From the NCBI GenBank assembly GCA_001028025.1, contig LDAQ01000165.1, positions 1-6,033 of the forward strand: 6,033 bases of DNA. The letters are read 5' to 3'. A model generated the notes under the pieces. That model had not been told where the DNA came from, did no database searches, and saw nothing but the letters and a program-made list of their open reading frames with translations. The stretch is from Faecalicatena fissicatena (GTDB lineage Bacteria; Bacillota; Clostridia; Lachnospirales; Lachnospiraceae). How positions within the stretch are numbered: position 1 is the stretch's first letter; every line of letters begins with the position of its first letter. A program made the translations under genes and the position numbers. Shown piece by piece: positions 1 through 5,775 of the stretch.

Positions 1-21
1 GGGGGGGGGGGGGGGGGGGGG
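1..21. other. Poly-G run at the window start, probable artefact
   Basis: Twenty-one consecutive G bases open the window and run directly into the first palindrome. Homopolymer G at a contig tip is typical of dark-cycle calls in two-colour sequencing or of a read failing at a strong hairpin. A few of these bases may be genuine, because element 2 has GGGACGCC and element 3 has GGGGACGCC at the equivalent place. The run should not be interpreted biologically. Confidence 0.8.
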
Positions 22-384
22 CGCTTGCCGTGAGCCGGGACGTGCAGCGAAAAGCACCTGTCCTGTTGTAATTGCAGGCCGCTGCGCCAAACAGCAGTAA
101 GGGGAAATCCGCAAAATCAGCCAGAACCGAACGCATTCACCGCCTAATCTGATGATTATGCGGCTCAGGCGTTCTGAAAAGTTGCTTCGGAAGCAACTTT
201 TCTCTGGCTGATTTTGCGGATTTCCCCTAACTGCTGCTAGGCTCGCTAGATGCATTTACAACAGGACAGGTGCTTTTCGCTGCACGTCCCGGCCCACGGC
301 AAGCTGGTGCATCCGGTCGGAAGGGAAGAATCCGTTATCTGGTGGGATCCCGGACCGGTGCAGCGGATGGAAACAGGCTGTGCG
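22..384 (+). repeat. Large palindromic element 1 (folded head plus tail)
   Basis: The outer stem pairs 23-76 with 251-304 with only two mismatches (33.294 A.C and 72.255 T.T). An internal loop follows: 77-91 on the 5' side, beginning GGCCGCT, and 237-250 on the 3' side, containing GCTCGCT. Next come a short stem 92-98/230-236, an A99.A229 mismatch, and a perfect 26 bp stem 100-125/203-228. The junction carries hairpin B (129-174, with a 5x5 internal loop and a 4-nt loop) and hairpin A (176-202, 12 bp, loop CGG). A tail from 305 to 384 contains CATCCG (310-315), able to pair with CGGATG (364-369), and ends in GCGGATG-N8-CTGTGCG. The same parts recur in inverted order in element 2. No convincing coding sequence is present. 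The strand given is the orientation used for comparison. The transcribed strand is unknown. Confidence 0.85.
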
Positions 385-480
385 CATTGTTCAATCTTAT
401 TAGAAAAAATCTTCTTGCTACAACCCACAAAGATTCATATCTTACCAGATAAAATAACCGCACAGTCCGTGCACATCCGC
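363..480. repeat. Inverted-repeat centre between two tail-to-tail elements
   Basis: The pattern GCGGATG-N8-CTGTGCG at 363-384 is repeated as its reverse complement at 459-480, identical in 17 of 22 positions and with the same 8-nt spacing. It surrounds an AT-rich core (385-458). Elements 1 and 2 are centred at about 163 and 684, so their midpoint (about 424) nearly coincides with the centre of this repeat (421.5). GCATCCGG (309-316) and CCGGATGC (529-536) share that centre. The arms are therefore the matching outer tails of two copies facing each other. The core also holds AATCTT/AAGATT (393-398/430-435). Confidence 0.7.
415..443 (+). promoter_or_regulatory. Weak candidate promoter in the AT-rich centre
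   Basis: TTGCTA (415-420) and TATCTT (438-443) are separated by 17 bp, with four of six consensus matches each. On the minus strand an overlapping TTGTAG (417-422 on plus) lies 18 bp from TAAGAT (394-399). The two -35-like boxes share the symmetric core TTGCTACAA. If functional, the pair would transcribe each flanking element outward, starting with its tail. Matches this weak occur by chance in AT-rich DNA, so this is only a candidate. Confidence 0.2.
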
Positions 481-856
481 CCCTCCCGCCCTGAGACTCC
501 CCCCGGAGAACGAGCTTTAACCTACTGTCCGGATGCGAGCAGCCTGGCGTGGAACGGGACGAGGGGCAGACGGAAGCATATATCTGTCTGAAGTACATAA
601 AGCGAGCTTAGCAGCAGTTAGAGGGAATACACAGAATCAGCCGGAAAAAAGTTGCTTCCGAAGCAACTTTTTAAAACGCCTGAGCCGTCTACTCATCAGA
701 GTAGGCGGTGAATGCGTTTGGTTCCGGCTGATTCTGTGTGTTCCCTCTTACTGCTGCTTAGCAAAGCGGCCAGTACTCCAGACAGATATATGCTTCCATC
801 TGCCCCTCGTCCCGTTCCGCGCCAGGCGTCCCTCTTTCTCCGCGTACCCCCATACC
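459..856 (-). repeat. Large palindromic element 2, downstream of the AraC-family gene
   Basis: The outer stem pairs 542-590 with 779-827 almost perfectly, then 592-596 with 773-777. An internal loop follows (597-605/763-772; GGCCGCT read on minus), then stem 606-618/750-762 with one T.T, a T619.T749 mismatch (A.A on minus) and a stem 620-646/722-748. The junction carries hairpin A (647-671) and hairpin B (674-719, loop ATCA). Read on minus, the order lead-in (GGTATGGGG, 848-856), outer stem, B, A, outer stem, tail matches element 1. The tail has CATCCG (474-479) and CGGATG (530-535), able to pair. The element starts about 16 nt after the stop codon of the leftward regulator gene, in sense orientation. 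Small reading frames across it are by-products of the palindrome. Confidence 0.87.
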
Positions 857-871
857 TCGTTCCCCATATGA

Positions 872-1717
872 TCAGCACAGGTATTTTTTGGGAGTGGTCC
901 CTTTATACTTTTTAAAGGTTTTTATAAAGTAACTCAGATCGTTAAACCCGGAATTATAAGCAACTTCAGTGATGGACTGGTCTGTGGTAAGAAGCTGGTA
1001 GCAGGCACGCTCTATGCGGTAGTAGTTGAGATAATCAACCGGTGTGCGGTGCGTCATCTCCTGGAAGAAACGGCAGAAATACTTGGGGGACATATTGACG
1101 CTGTCGGCCATCTCTTCCAGTGTAATCTGTGTATTATAGGAGGACTCCATGAATTCCAGGGCAGTCTTCAGCTGAACAATACGCCGGTGGTTTCTGGGAG
1201 GCTGTACAGGGATGGGGTTGTAATATTTTTCTGAGAATACAGCACCTGCCATCTGATACAAAGCACCGAGGACGGTTAGCTGGAATCCTTCCTTTCTGGA
1301 AGCCATGGCATCGAACATGGCCCAGACGATCTGGTGGATATCGTTACAGGATTCCGGATAAACATAGGTAAGTTCCACCTCGTGGTCGATGATCTTGCGG
1401 ATAAGTTTGCGGCAGGGATCGTTTTTGTTCATGAGCATGTTCATATCAAAGACAATACATTCGTATGTACATTCTCCCGGGGTTCCCGCGTGCAGGGCGC
1501 CCGCCGGGACTATGATGGAAGAGCCGGCGGAAACCGCGAATTCCTGCTCGTCAATGGAGAGCAGGAAGGTTCCTTTTAATATACGGATGATTTCAAATTC
1601 TACATGCCAGTGGAGTGACATGATATACTGTGGATGTGCAGGGGTTATATGATGGTATTCGATCGGAAAGTCGACGGTACCCCGCTGCCAGCTTTCACGG
1701 TAGTTGATATATTGCAT
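872..1717 (-). CDS. AraC-family transcriptional regulator (cupin plus double helix-turn-helix), probable fucose-locus regulator
   Basis: This 281-residue protein has the usual AraC layout. The N-terminal half (about residues 30-90) is a cupin-like sugar-sensing domain, with the LHWHVEFE segment (His36, His38, Glu40) and a glycine/proline-rich turn near 65-75. The C-terminal domain (about 190-281) has two helix-turn-helix units: LEEMADSVNMSPKYFCRFF at about 200-218 and SITEVAYNSGFNDLSYF at about 248-264, followed by the family-typical F-K-x-x-x-G-x-T-P-x-x-Y end. The ATG is preceded by AAGGGAG at a short spacing. A promoter with a perfect TATAAT lies just upstream. The gene is divergent from the kinase-isomerase-mutarotase operon, so it probably activates that operon in response to L-fucose or an intermediate. 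The ligand is inferred from context only. Its 3' end runs into palindromic element 2. Confidence 0.93.
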   Translation of the reverse strand: MQYINYRESWQRGTVDFPIEYHHITPAHPQYIMSLHWHVEFEIIRILKGTFLLSIDEQEFAVSAGSSIIVPAGALHAGTPGECTYECIVFDMNMLMNKNDPCRKLIRKIIDHEVELTYVYPESCNDIHQIVWAMFDAMASRKEGFQLTVLGALYQMAGAVFSEKYYNPIPVQPPRNHRRIVQLKTALEFMESSYNTQITLEEMADSVNMSPKYFCRFFQEMTHRTPVDYLNYYRIERACYQLLTTDQSITEVAYNSGFNDLSYFIKTFKKYKGTTPKKYLC

Positions 1718-1754
1718 AATTCTCCCTTATGTGAATATTGTTATATTTTTTACC

Positions 1755-1784
1755 ATTATAGCACAAGTATCTTTGGATAGACAA
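1755..1784 (-). promoter_or_regulatory. Promoter of the AraC-family regulator gene
   Basis: Read on minus, TTGTCT (1779-1784) is followed after 18 bp by a perfect TATAAT (1755-1760). Transcription would start near 1748, giving a leader of about 30 nt that contains the AAGGGAG ribosome binding site. The match and spacing are typical of a housekeeping sigma factor promoter. Confidence 0.75.
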
Positions 1785-1793
1785 TGATAGAAT
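1785..1793 (+). promoter_or_regulatory. Putative fuc operon promoter (extended -10, poor -35)
   Basis: TGATAGAAT is an extended -10 element (TG-N plus TAGAAT, five of six matches) with no good -35 box 16-18 bp upstream. That pattern suits a promoter needing an AraC-type activator. It abuts the -35 box of the divergent regulator gene (1779-1784), so regulator or polymerase bound at one promoter should affect the other. A start near 1800 gives a leader of about 38 nt. I could not identify convincing regulator half-sites or a catabolite-response element. Confidence 0.45.
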
Positions 1794-1822
1794 GTAACTA
1801 ATGACAGATTAACGAATCTTTG

Positions 1823-1837
1823 AAAGGAGGAATGTGT
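1823..1837 (+). promoter_or_regulatory. Ribosome binding site fixing the kinase start at GTG 1838
   Basis: AAAGGAGG (1823-1830) lies 7 nt before GTG 1838, which is ideal spacing. The in-frame ATG at 1832 is only 1 nt from this site, and the TTG at 1820 lies upstream of it, so both are unlikely starts. Translation from GTG begins MSSDKKQVLAFDFG, placing the sugar-kinase nucleotide loop at the expected N-terminal position. Confidence 0.75.
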
Positions 1838-3316
1838 GTGAGCAGTGATAAGAAGCAGGTTCTTGCATTTGACTTTGGGGCGTCCAGCGGACGTGCAATT
1901 CTGGCAACACTGGAAGACGGAAAGATACATATGGAAGAAGTTTACCGTTTTTCAAATGATCCCGTTATCATAGGCAAGACGATGTACTGGGACACATTAA
2001 GACAATTTTTTGAGATAAAACAGGGTATAATCAAGGCGAAGCAGAGAGGCGGCTTTGAGAGTATCGGAATTGATACCTGGGGGGTTGATTTTGGCCTTCT
2101 GGACGAGCATGGGGTGTTGCTTGAGAGTGCTGTGCATTATAGAGATGACAGGACACTCGGCATGCAGGATGAAGTGTTCAAGGCAATTCCAAAAGACGAA
2201 CTGTATGATATGACAGGCAATCAGTTTGAAAACTTCAATACAGTATTCCAGCTTTATTCCTTAGTGGAGAAGAGGCCATGGATTCTGGAAAGAGCGGACA
2301 AGCTGTTACTCACTCCGGATCTCTTTAACTATTTCCTTACAGGGGAGAAAAAAGCGGAGTATACGATGGCAACAACCACACAGCTCATGGACGCAAGGAA
2401 CAAGGTGTGGTCTGACAAGATCATGGATGCTCTTCGCATTCCGAAGGACATTTTCCCGGAGATTGTGCCAAGCGGTACGATTGTAGGAACATTGAGCGAT
2501 GATATCTGCAGCGAACTTGGAATTCAGCCGGCAAAGGTAATCGCTGTTGCCAGCCATGATACACAGAGCGCCGTAGTAGCAGTACCTACACAGGAAGAAG
2601 ATTTCATGTTCATCAGCTGCGGAACATGGAGCCTGTTTGGAACCGAGCTGAAAGCTCCGGTTATCGGGGAGAAATCCCTCGAATGTAATGTAAGCAATGA
2701 GGGTGGTTATGGTGATACAACCACACTGCTGAAGAATATTATCGGACTGTGGCTTGCTCAGGAGAGCAGGAGACAGTGGATTCGCGAAGGCCAGGAATAC
2801 TCCTTTGGCGAACTGGAACAGATGGCTATGAAAGCAGAGCCGTTCCAGAGTTTTATTGATCCCGATGCACCGGAATTCGTACCGGCCGGCAATATTCCGG
2901 AACGTATCCGTGAGTTCTGCAGAAAGACAGGGCAGAAGGTGCCGGAATCTGTTGGCGAGATTATGTGCTGCATCAACCAGAGCCTTGCACTAAAATACAG
3001 ATATGCTCTGGAACAGATTGAATCATGTACAGGCAAACACTATCCGACCATCCATATGATCGGCGGCGGTATCCAGAGCAAACTGCTCTGCCAGATGACT
3101 GCCGGAGCAAACGGACGCAAAGTGATTGCGGGACCGGTGGAAGCTACAGCGCTTGGTAATATAGCCGTACAGTTCATGTCTCTTGGTGAGATCAAAGATG
3201 TGAACGAGGCAAGGCAGATTATCGCAGATTCAGAAAAAACATATGAGTACATTCCGCAGGATGAAGAAAAGTGGAATGCAGCATATGAAAAATTTAAATC
3301 CATTATACAAGAATAA
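1838..3316 (+). CDS. FGGY-family carbohydrate kinase, rhamnulokinase/fuculokinase type
   Basis: A protein of 492 residues from GTG, close to the usual 480-490 of RhaB and FucK. It phosphorylates a ketose at the terminal hydroxyl with ATP; here the likely substrate is L-fuculose, giving L-fuculose 1-phosphate in the cytoplasm. Visible motifs are the phosphate loop DFGASSGR (12-19), the substrate segment IDTWGVDFG (78-86), YRDDRT (101-106), the catalytic-base region ASHDTQ (Asp241), the ATP-fold segment ISCGTWSLFG (259-268), GGG (409-411) and AGPVEATALGN near 431. By these motifs it is nearer to rhamnulokinase than to E. coli FucK, but it sits 14 nt upstream of fucI in the same operon. The genomic partner, not the sequence type, indicates fuculose. 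Rhamnulose cannot be excluded as an additional substrate. The fuc promoter and divergent AraC regulator are immediately upstream. Confidence 0.9.
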   Translation: MSSDKKQVLAFDFGASSGRAILATLEDGKIHMEEVYRFSNDPVIIGKTMYWDTLRQFFEIKQGIIKAKQRGGFESIGIDTWGVDFGLLDEHGVLLESAVHYRDDRTLGMQDEVFKAIPKDELYDMTGNQFENFNTVFQLYSLVEKRPWILERADKLLLTPDLFNYFLTGEKKAEYTMATTTQLMDARNKVWSDKIMDALRIPKDIFPEIVPSGTIVGTLSDDICSELGIQPAKVIAVASHDTQSAVVAVPTQEEDFMFISCGTWSLFGTELKAPVIGEKSLECNVSNEGGYGDTTTLLKNIIGLWLAQESRRQWIREGQEYSFGELEQMAMKAEPFQSFIDPDAPEFVPAGNIPERIREFCRKTGQKVPESVGEIMCCINQSLALKYRYALEQIESCTGKHYPTIHMIGGGIQSKLLCQMTAGANGRKVIAGPVEATALGNIAVQFMSLGEIKDVNEARQIIADSEKTYEYIPQDEEKWNAAYEKFKSIIQE

Positions 3317-3330
3317 GGAGGAAACAAACT

Positions 3331-5136
3331 ATGGCAAAATCAAGACTTATCGGGGACTATCCAGTAATCGGAATCAGACCTACTATCGACGGACGCAGAG
3401 GTGTATTGAAGGTACGTGAATCTCTGGAAGAGCAGACCATGAATATGGCTAAATCAGCTGCAAAACTGTTTACAGAGAATTTAAAGTATTCTAACGGCGA
3501 GCCTGTAAAAGTAGTAATCGCTGATACGACAATCGGACGTGTTGCAGAAGCAGCTGCTTGTGCAGATAAGTTTAAAAAAGAAGGCGTTGATATTACTGTG
3601 ACAGTAACACCTTGCTGGTGCTACGGCGCAGAGACAATGGATATGGATCCGCAGACAATCAAGGCTGTATGGGGATTCAACGGAACAGAAAGACCAGGAG
3701 CTGTTTATCTTGCATCTGTACTCGCTACACATGCACAGAAAGGTCTTCCGGCATTCGGCATCTATGGACATGACGTTCAGGAAGCTGATGACACAGATAT
3801 TCCGTGTGACGTAAAAGAAAAATTACTGAGATTCGGCCGTGCTGCTGTTGCTGCTGCAACAATGAGAGGCAAATCTTATCTGCAGATCGGTTCTATCTGT
3901 ATGGGAATCGGCGGATCTATCATTGATCCTGCATTTATCGAGGAATACCTTGGAATGCGTGTTGAATCTGTTGATGAGGTGGAAATCATCCGCCGTATGA
4001 CAGAAGGCATCTACGATGAAGCTGAATTCCAGAAAGCTCTTGCATGGACAAAAGAAAAATGTAAAGAAGGCTTTGATAAGAACCGCGAAGATCTTCAGAG
4101 AAAACCTGAAGAAAAGGATGCTGATTGGGAATTCGTAGTAAAAATGATGTGCATCATCAAAGACCTGATGAACGGAAACGAGAACCTGCCGGAAGGAAGA
4201 GAAGAAGAGATGGTTGGGCACAACGCTCTGGCAGCTGGATTCCAGGGACAGAGACAGTGGACAGACTTCTACCCGAACTGTGACTTCCCGGAGGCTATGC
4301 TGAATTCCTCCTTTGACTGGAACGGAGCAAGAGAGCCATACATCCTTGCAACAGAGAATGATGTACTGAACGGGCTTGGAATGCTGTTCAGCAAACTGCT
4401 TACAAACTCAGCACAGATTTTTGCTGATGTACGTACATACTGGAGCCCTGAGGCTGTTAAGAGAGCTACAGGCGGATATGAACTGGAAGGACACGCAAAA
4501 GAAGCAGGCGGATTTATCCATCTGATCAACTCAGGTGCAGCTTGCCTGGATGCAAACGGACAGTCTAAAGATGCTGATGGAAACGGATGCATGAAACCTT
4601 GGTATGATGTTACGGAAGAAGACCAGGAAGCAATGATGAATGCAACCACATGGAACTATGCTGACTTCGGATATTTCAGAGGCGGCGGATACTCATCCAG
4701 ATTCGTAACAGAAGCTGAGATGCCTGTAACAATGATCCGTCTGAACCTTGTGAAGAACCTGGGACCAATGCTTCAGATTGCTGAAGGATGGACAGTAAAA
4801 CTTCCGGACGAAGTAACAGACGTTCTGTGGAAGAGAACAGACTACACATGGCCATGTACATGGTTCGCACCAAGAACAACTGGAGAAGGAAACTTTGCAA
4901 CTGCTTATGATGTAATGAACAACTGGGGTGCTAACCACGGTGCAATCAGCTACGGACATATCGGCGCTGACCTGATTACACTTTGCTCCATCCTGAGAAT
5001 TCCGGTAGCTATGCACAACGTTCCTGAGGAGAAGATCTTCAGACCTGCTTCATGGAATGCATTCGGACAGGACAAAGAGGGCCAAGATTTCAGAGCTTGC
5101 CAGGCTTACGGCCCAATGTACAAATCAATCAGATAA
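3331..5136 (+). CDS. fucI: L-fucose isomerase
   Basis: A protein of 601 residues, slightly longer than E. coli FucI (591). It converts L-fucose to L-fuculose in the cytoplasm using Mn2+, and family members also act on D-arabinose. The C-terminal half is unmistakable: GQRQWTDFYPN, NSSFDWNGAREP, LATEND, FADVRTYWSPEA, FRGGGYSSRF, LGPMLQIAEGW, TWFAPR, NWGANHG, EGQDFRACQAYGPMYK. From remembered alignment with E. coli FucI, the metal ligands are Glu342 (LATEND), Asp366 (FADVR) and His536 (NWGANHG). The N-terminal region holds the Rossmann-like and substrate domains (IGIRPTIDGRRG near 14; SICMGIGGSIIDP near 188). AAGGAGG overlaps the kinase stop codon and precedes ATG 3331, so the two genes are co-transcribed and probably translationally linked. 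No truncation or missing motif was seen. Confidence 0.98.
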   Translation: MAKSRLIGDYPVIGIRPTIDGRRGVLKVRESLEEQTMNMAKSAAKLFTENLKYSNGEPVKVVIADTTIGRVAEAAACADKFKKEGVDITVTVTPCWCYGAETMDMDPQTIKAVWGFNGTERPGAVYLASVLATHAQKGLPAFGIYGHDVQEADDTDIPCDVKEKLLRFGRAAVAAATMRGKSYLQIGSICMGIGGSIIDPAFIEEYLGMRVESVDEVEIIRRMTEGIYDEAEFQKALAWTKEKCKEGFDKNREDLQRKPEEKDADWEFVVKMMCIIKDLMNGNENLPEGREEEMVGHNALAAGFQGQRQWTDFYPNCDFPEAMLNSSFDWNGAREPYILATENDVLNGLGMLFSKLLTNSAQIFADVRTYWSPEAVKRATGGYELEGHAKEAGGFIHLINSGAACLDANGQSKDADGNGCMKPWYDVTEEDQEAMMNATTWNYADFGYFRGGGYSSRFVTEAEMPVTMIRLNLVKNLGPMLQIAEGWTVKLPDEVTDVLWKRTDYTWPCTWFAPRTTGEGNFATAYDVMNNWGANHGAISYGHIGADLITLCSILRIPVAMHNVPEEKIFRPASWNAFGQDKEGQDFRACQAYGPMYKSIR

Positions 5137-5165
5137 TTGCATTAAGCAATCATACCTTATACCCA

Positions 5166-5189
5166 AGGGCATACCGTAGCACATGCCCT
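5166..5189 (+). other. Hairpin downstream of fucI
   Basis: AGGGCAT (5166-5172) pairs with ATGCCCT (5183-5189) around a 10-nt loop. It is followed by GC and a run of A, not T, so it is not a rightward intrinsic terminator. It may protect the fucI transcript 3' end or mark a processing site. Confidence 0.5.
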
Positions 5190-5226
5190 GCAAAAAAACA
5201 CCTAAAACCAATACCTAACAAACCAG

Positions 5227-5261
5227 ACAAAGAGTGCCTGTGCCAACCAGGCGCTCTTTGT
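5227..5261 (+). other. Strong 14-bp hairpin upstream of fucU
   Basis: Positions 5227-5240 pair with 5248-5261 with a single G.U and a 7-nt loop. No T-run follows. Its 3' arm CCAGGCGCT (5247-5255) can instead pair with AGTGCCTGG (5283-5291), because AGTGCCTG occurs twice (5233-5240 and 5283-5290). The alternative pairing would place a stem about 12 nt upstream of the fucU ribosome binding site. This could be a stability or attenuation element. The function is inferred. Confidence 0.6.
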
Positions 5262-5319
5262 ATTGGCATATATGGGAAAGGCAGTGCCTGGCCCACTAAT
5301 AAACAGGAGGACATGAACA

Positions 5320-5760
5320 ATGTTAAAAGGAATTCCACAGATTTTATCACCAGAGTTATTAAAAGTATTATGTGAAATGGGACACAGCGACAGACTGGTT
5401 ATCTCTGACGGAAACTTCCCGGCAGAATCCATGGGAAAAGACGCAATCGTTATCCGCTGTGACGGACATGGGGTTCCGGAGATTCTGGATGCCATTCTTC
5501 AGGTGTTCCCTCTCGATACATATGTAGAGAAGCCGGTAAACCTGATGCAGGTAATGGATGGAGATGATGTAGAAACTCCGATCTGGGATACATATAAAGA
5601 GATCGTTGCAAAATACGATGAAAGAGGCGGGGACGCAGTGGGAAATATCGAGCGGTTTGCATTTTATGATGAGGCTAAGACTGCTTATGCTATTATCGCT
5701 ACAAGCGAGAAGGCACTTTATGCAAATATTATGCTTCAAAAAGGGGTCGTTGTGGAGTAA
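5320..5760 (+). CDS. fucU: L-fucose mutarotase (RbsD/FucU family)
   Basis: A protein of 146 residues, similar in length to E. coli FucU (140). It speeds interconversion of the alpha and beta anomers of L-fucose in the cytoplasm and so supplies FucI with its preferred form. The N-terminus reads ISPELLKVL-like (LSPELLKVLCEMGHSD), with the family catalytic His22 and Asp24. ISDGNFPAES, IRCDGHGVPEILDAI and the C-terminal ERFAFYDEA (Tyr116) and YANIMLQKGVV segments match the family over its full length. The start at ATG 5320 is supported by CAGGAGG (5304-5310) with 9-nt spacing. It is the last gene of the operon here, 183 nt after fucI, and its transcript enters palindromic element 3 within about 30 nt of the stop codon. 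Confidence 0.97.
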   Translation: MLKGIPQILSPELLKVLCEMGHSDRLVISDGNFPAESMGKDAIVIRCDGHGVPEILDAILQVFPLDTYVEKPVNLMQVMDGDDVETPIWDTYKEIVAKYDERGGDAVGNIERFAFYDEAKTAYAIIATSEKALYANIMLQKGVVVE

Positions 5761-5775
5761 AGCGGGGGTGGTCCG

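Larger units (their letters stand above)
5137..5319 (+). other. Structured fucI-fucU intergenic spacer
   Basis: At 183 nt this gap is long for an operon whose first gap is 14 nt. It contains a weak stem next to the fucI stop (ATTGC 5136-5140/GCAAT 5146-5150), two stronger hairpins described separately, and a C/A-rich unpaired stretch with repeated ACCTAA/ACCAAT motifs (about 5198-5222). I see no T-run terminator in the sense direction, so readthrough into fucU is expected. No small gene with a ribosome binding site was found in it. Confidence 0.6.

Noticed and set aside
176..202. Hairpin A plus T-run as an ordinary intrinsic terminator
   Set aside because: It is terminator-like, but it is embedded in a much longer stem that pairs the T-run's neighbours. 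It has A/T clamps on both sides, and it sits deep in a conserved fold, so termination alone does not explain it.
23..304. Assembly fold-back artefact as the explanation of the palindromes
   Set aside because: A fold-back gives perfect arms. These have specific mismatches, internal loops, a branched centre and a shared architecture at three loci, and one lies wholly inside the window.
335..451. TATCTGGT/ACCAGATA inverted repeat (335-342/444-451)
   Set aside because: Its centre (about 393) does not match the symmetry axis of the surrounding elements near 422, so it is probably coincidental.
542..827. Integron attC site, CRISPR array or insertion sequence
   Set aside because: There is no integrase, cas or transposase gene, no regular spacer-repeat spacing and no target duplication that I can see. 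The arms are far longer and more perfect than attC sites.
246..915. Several open frames of 60-113 codons over the palindromic region
   Set aside because: They span both arms of palindromes, have no convincing ribosome binding site, occur on both strands at once and encode unrelated low-quality peptides, so they are by-products of the repeats.
1820..1837. TTG 1820 or ATG 1832 as the kinase start
   Set aside because: The ribosome binding site lies at 1823-1830, downstream of the TTG and only 1 nt from the ATG. GTG 1838 has proper spacing.
5052..5375. Reading frame of 107 codons overlapping the fucI end and the fucU start
   Set aside because: It is out of frame with two clear genes, has no ribosome binding site or recognisable domain, and runs through the structured spacer.
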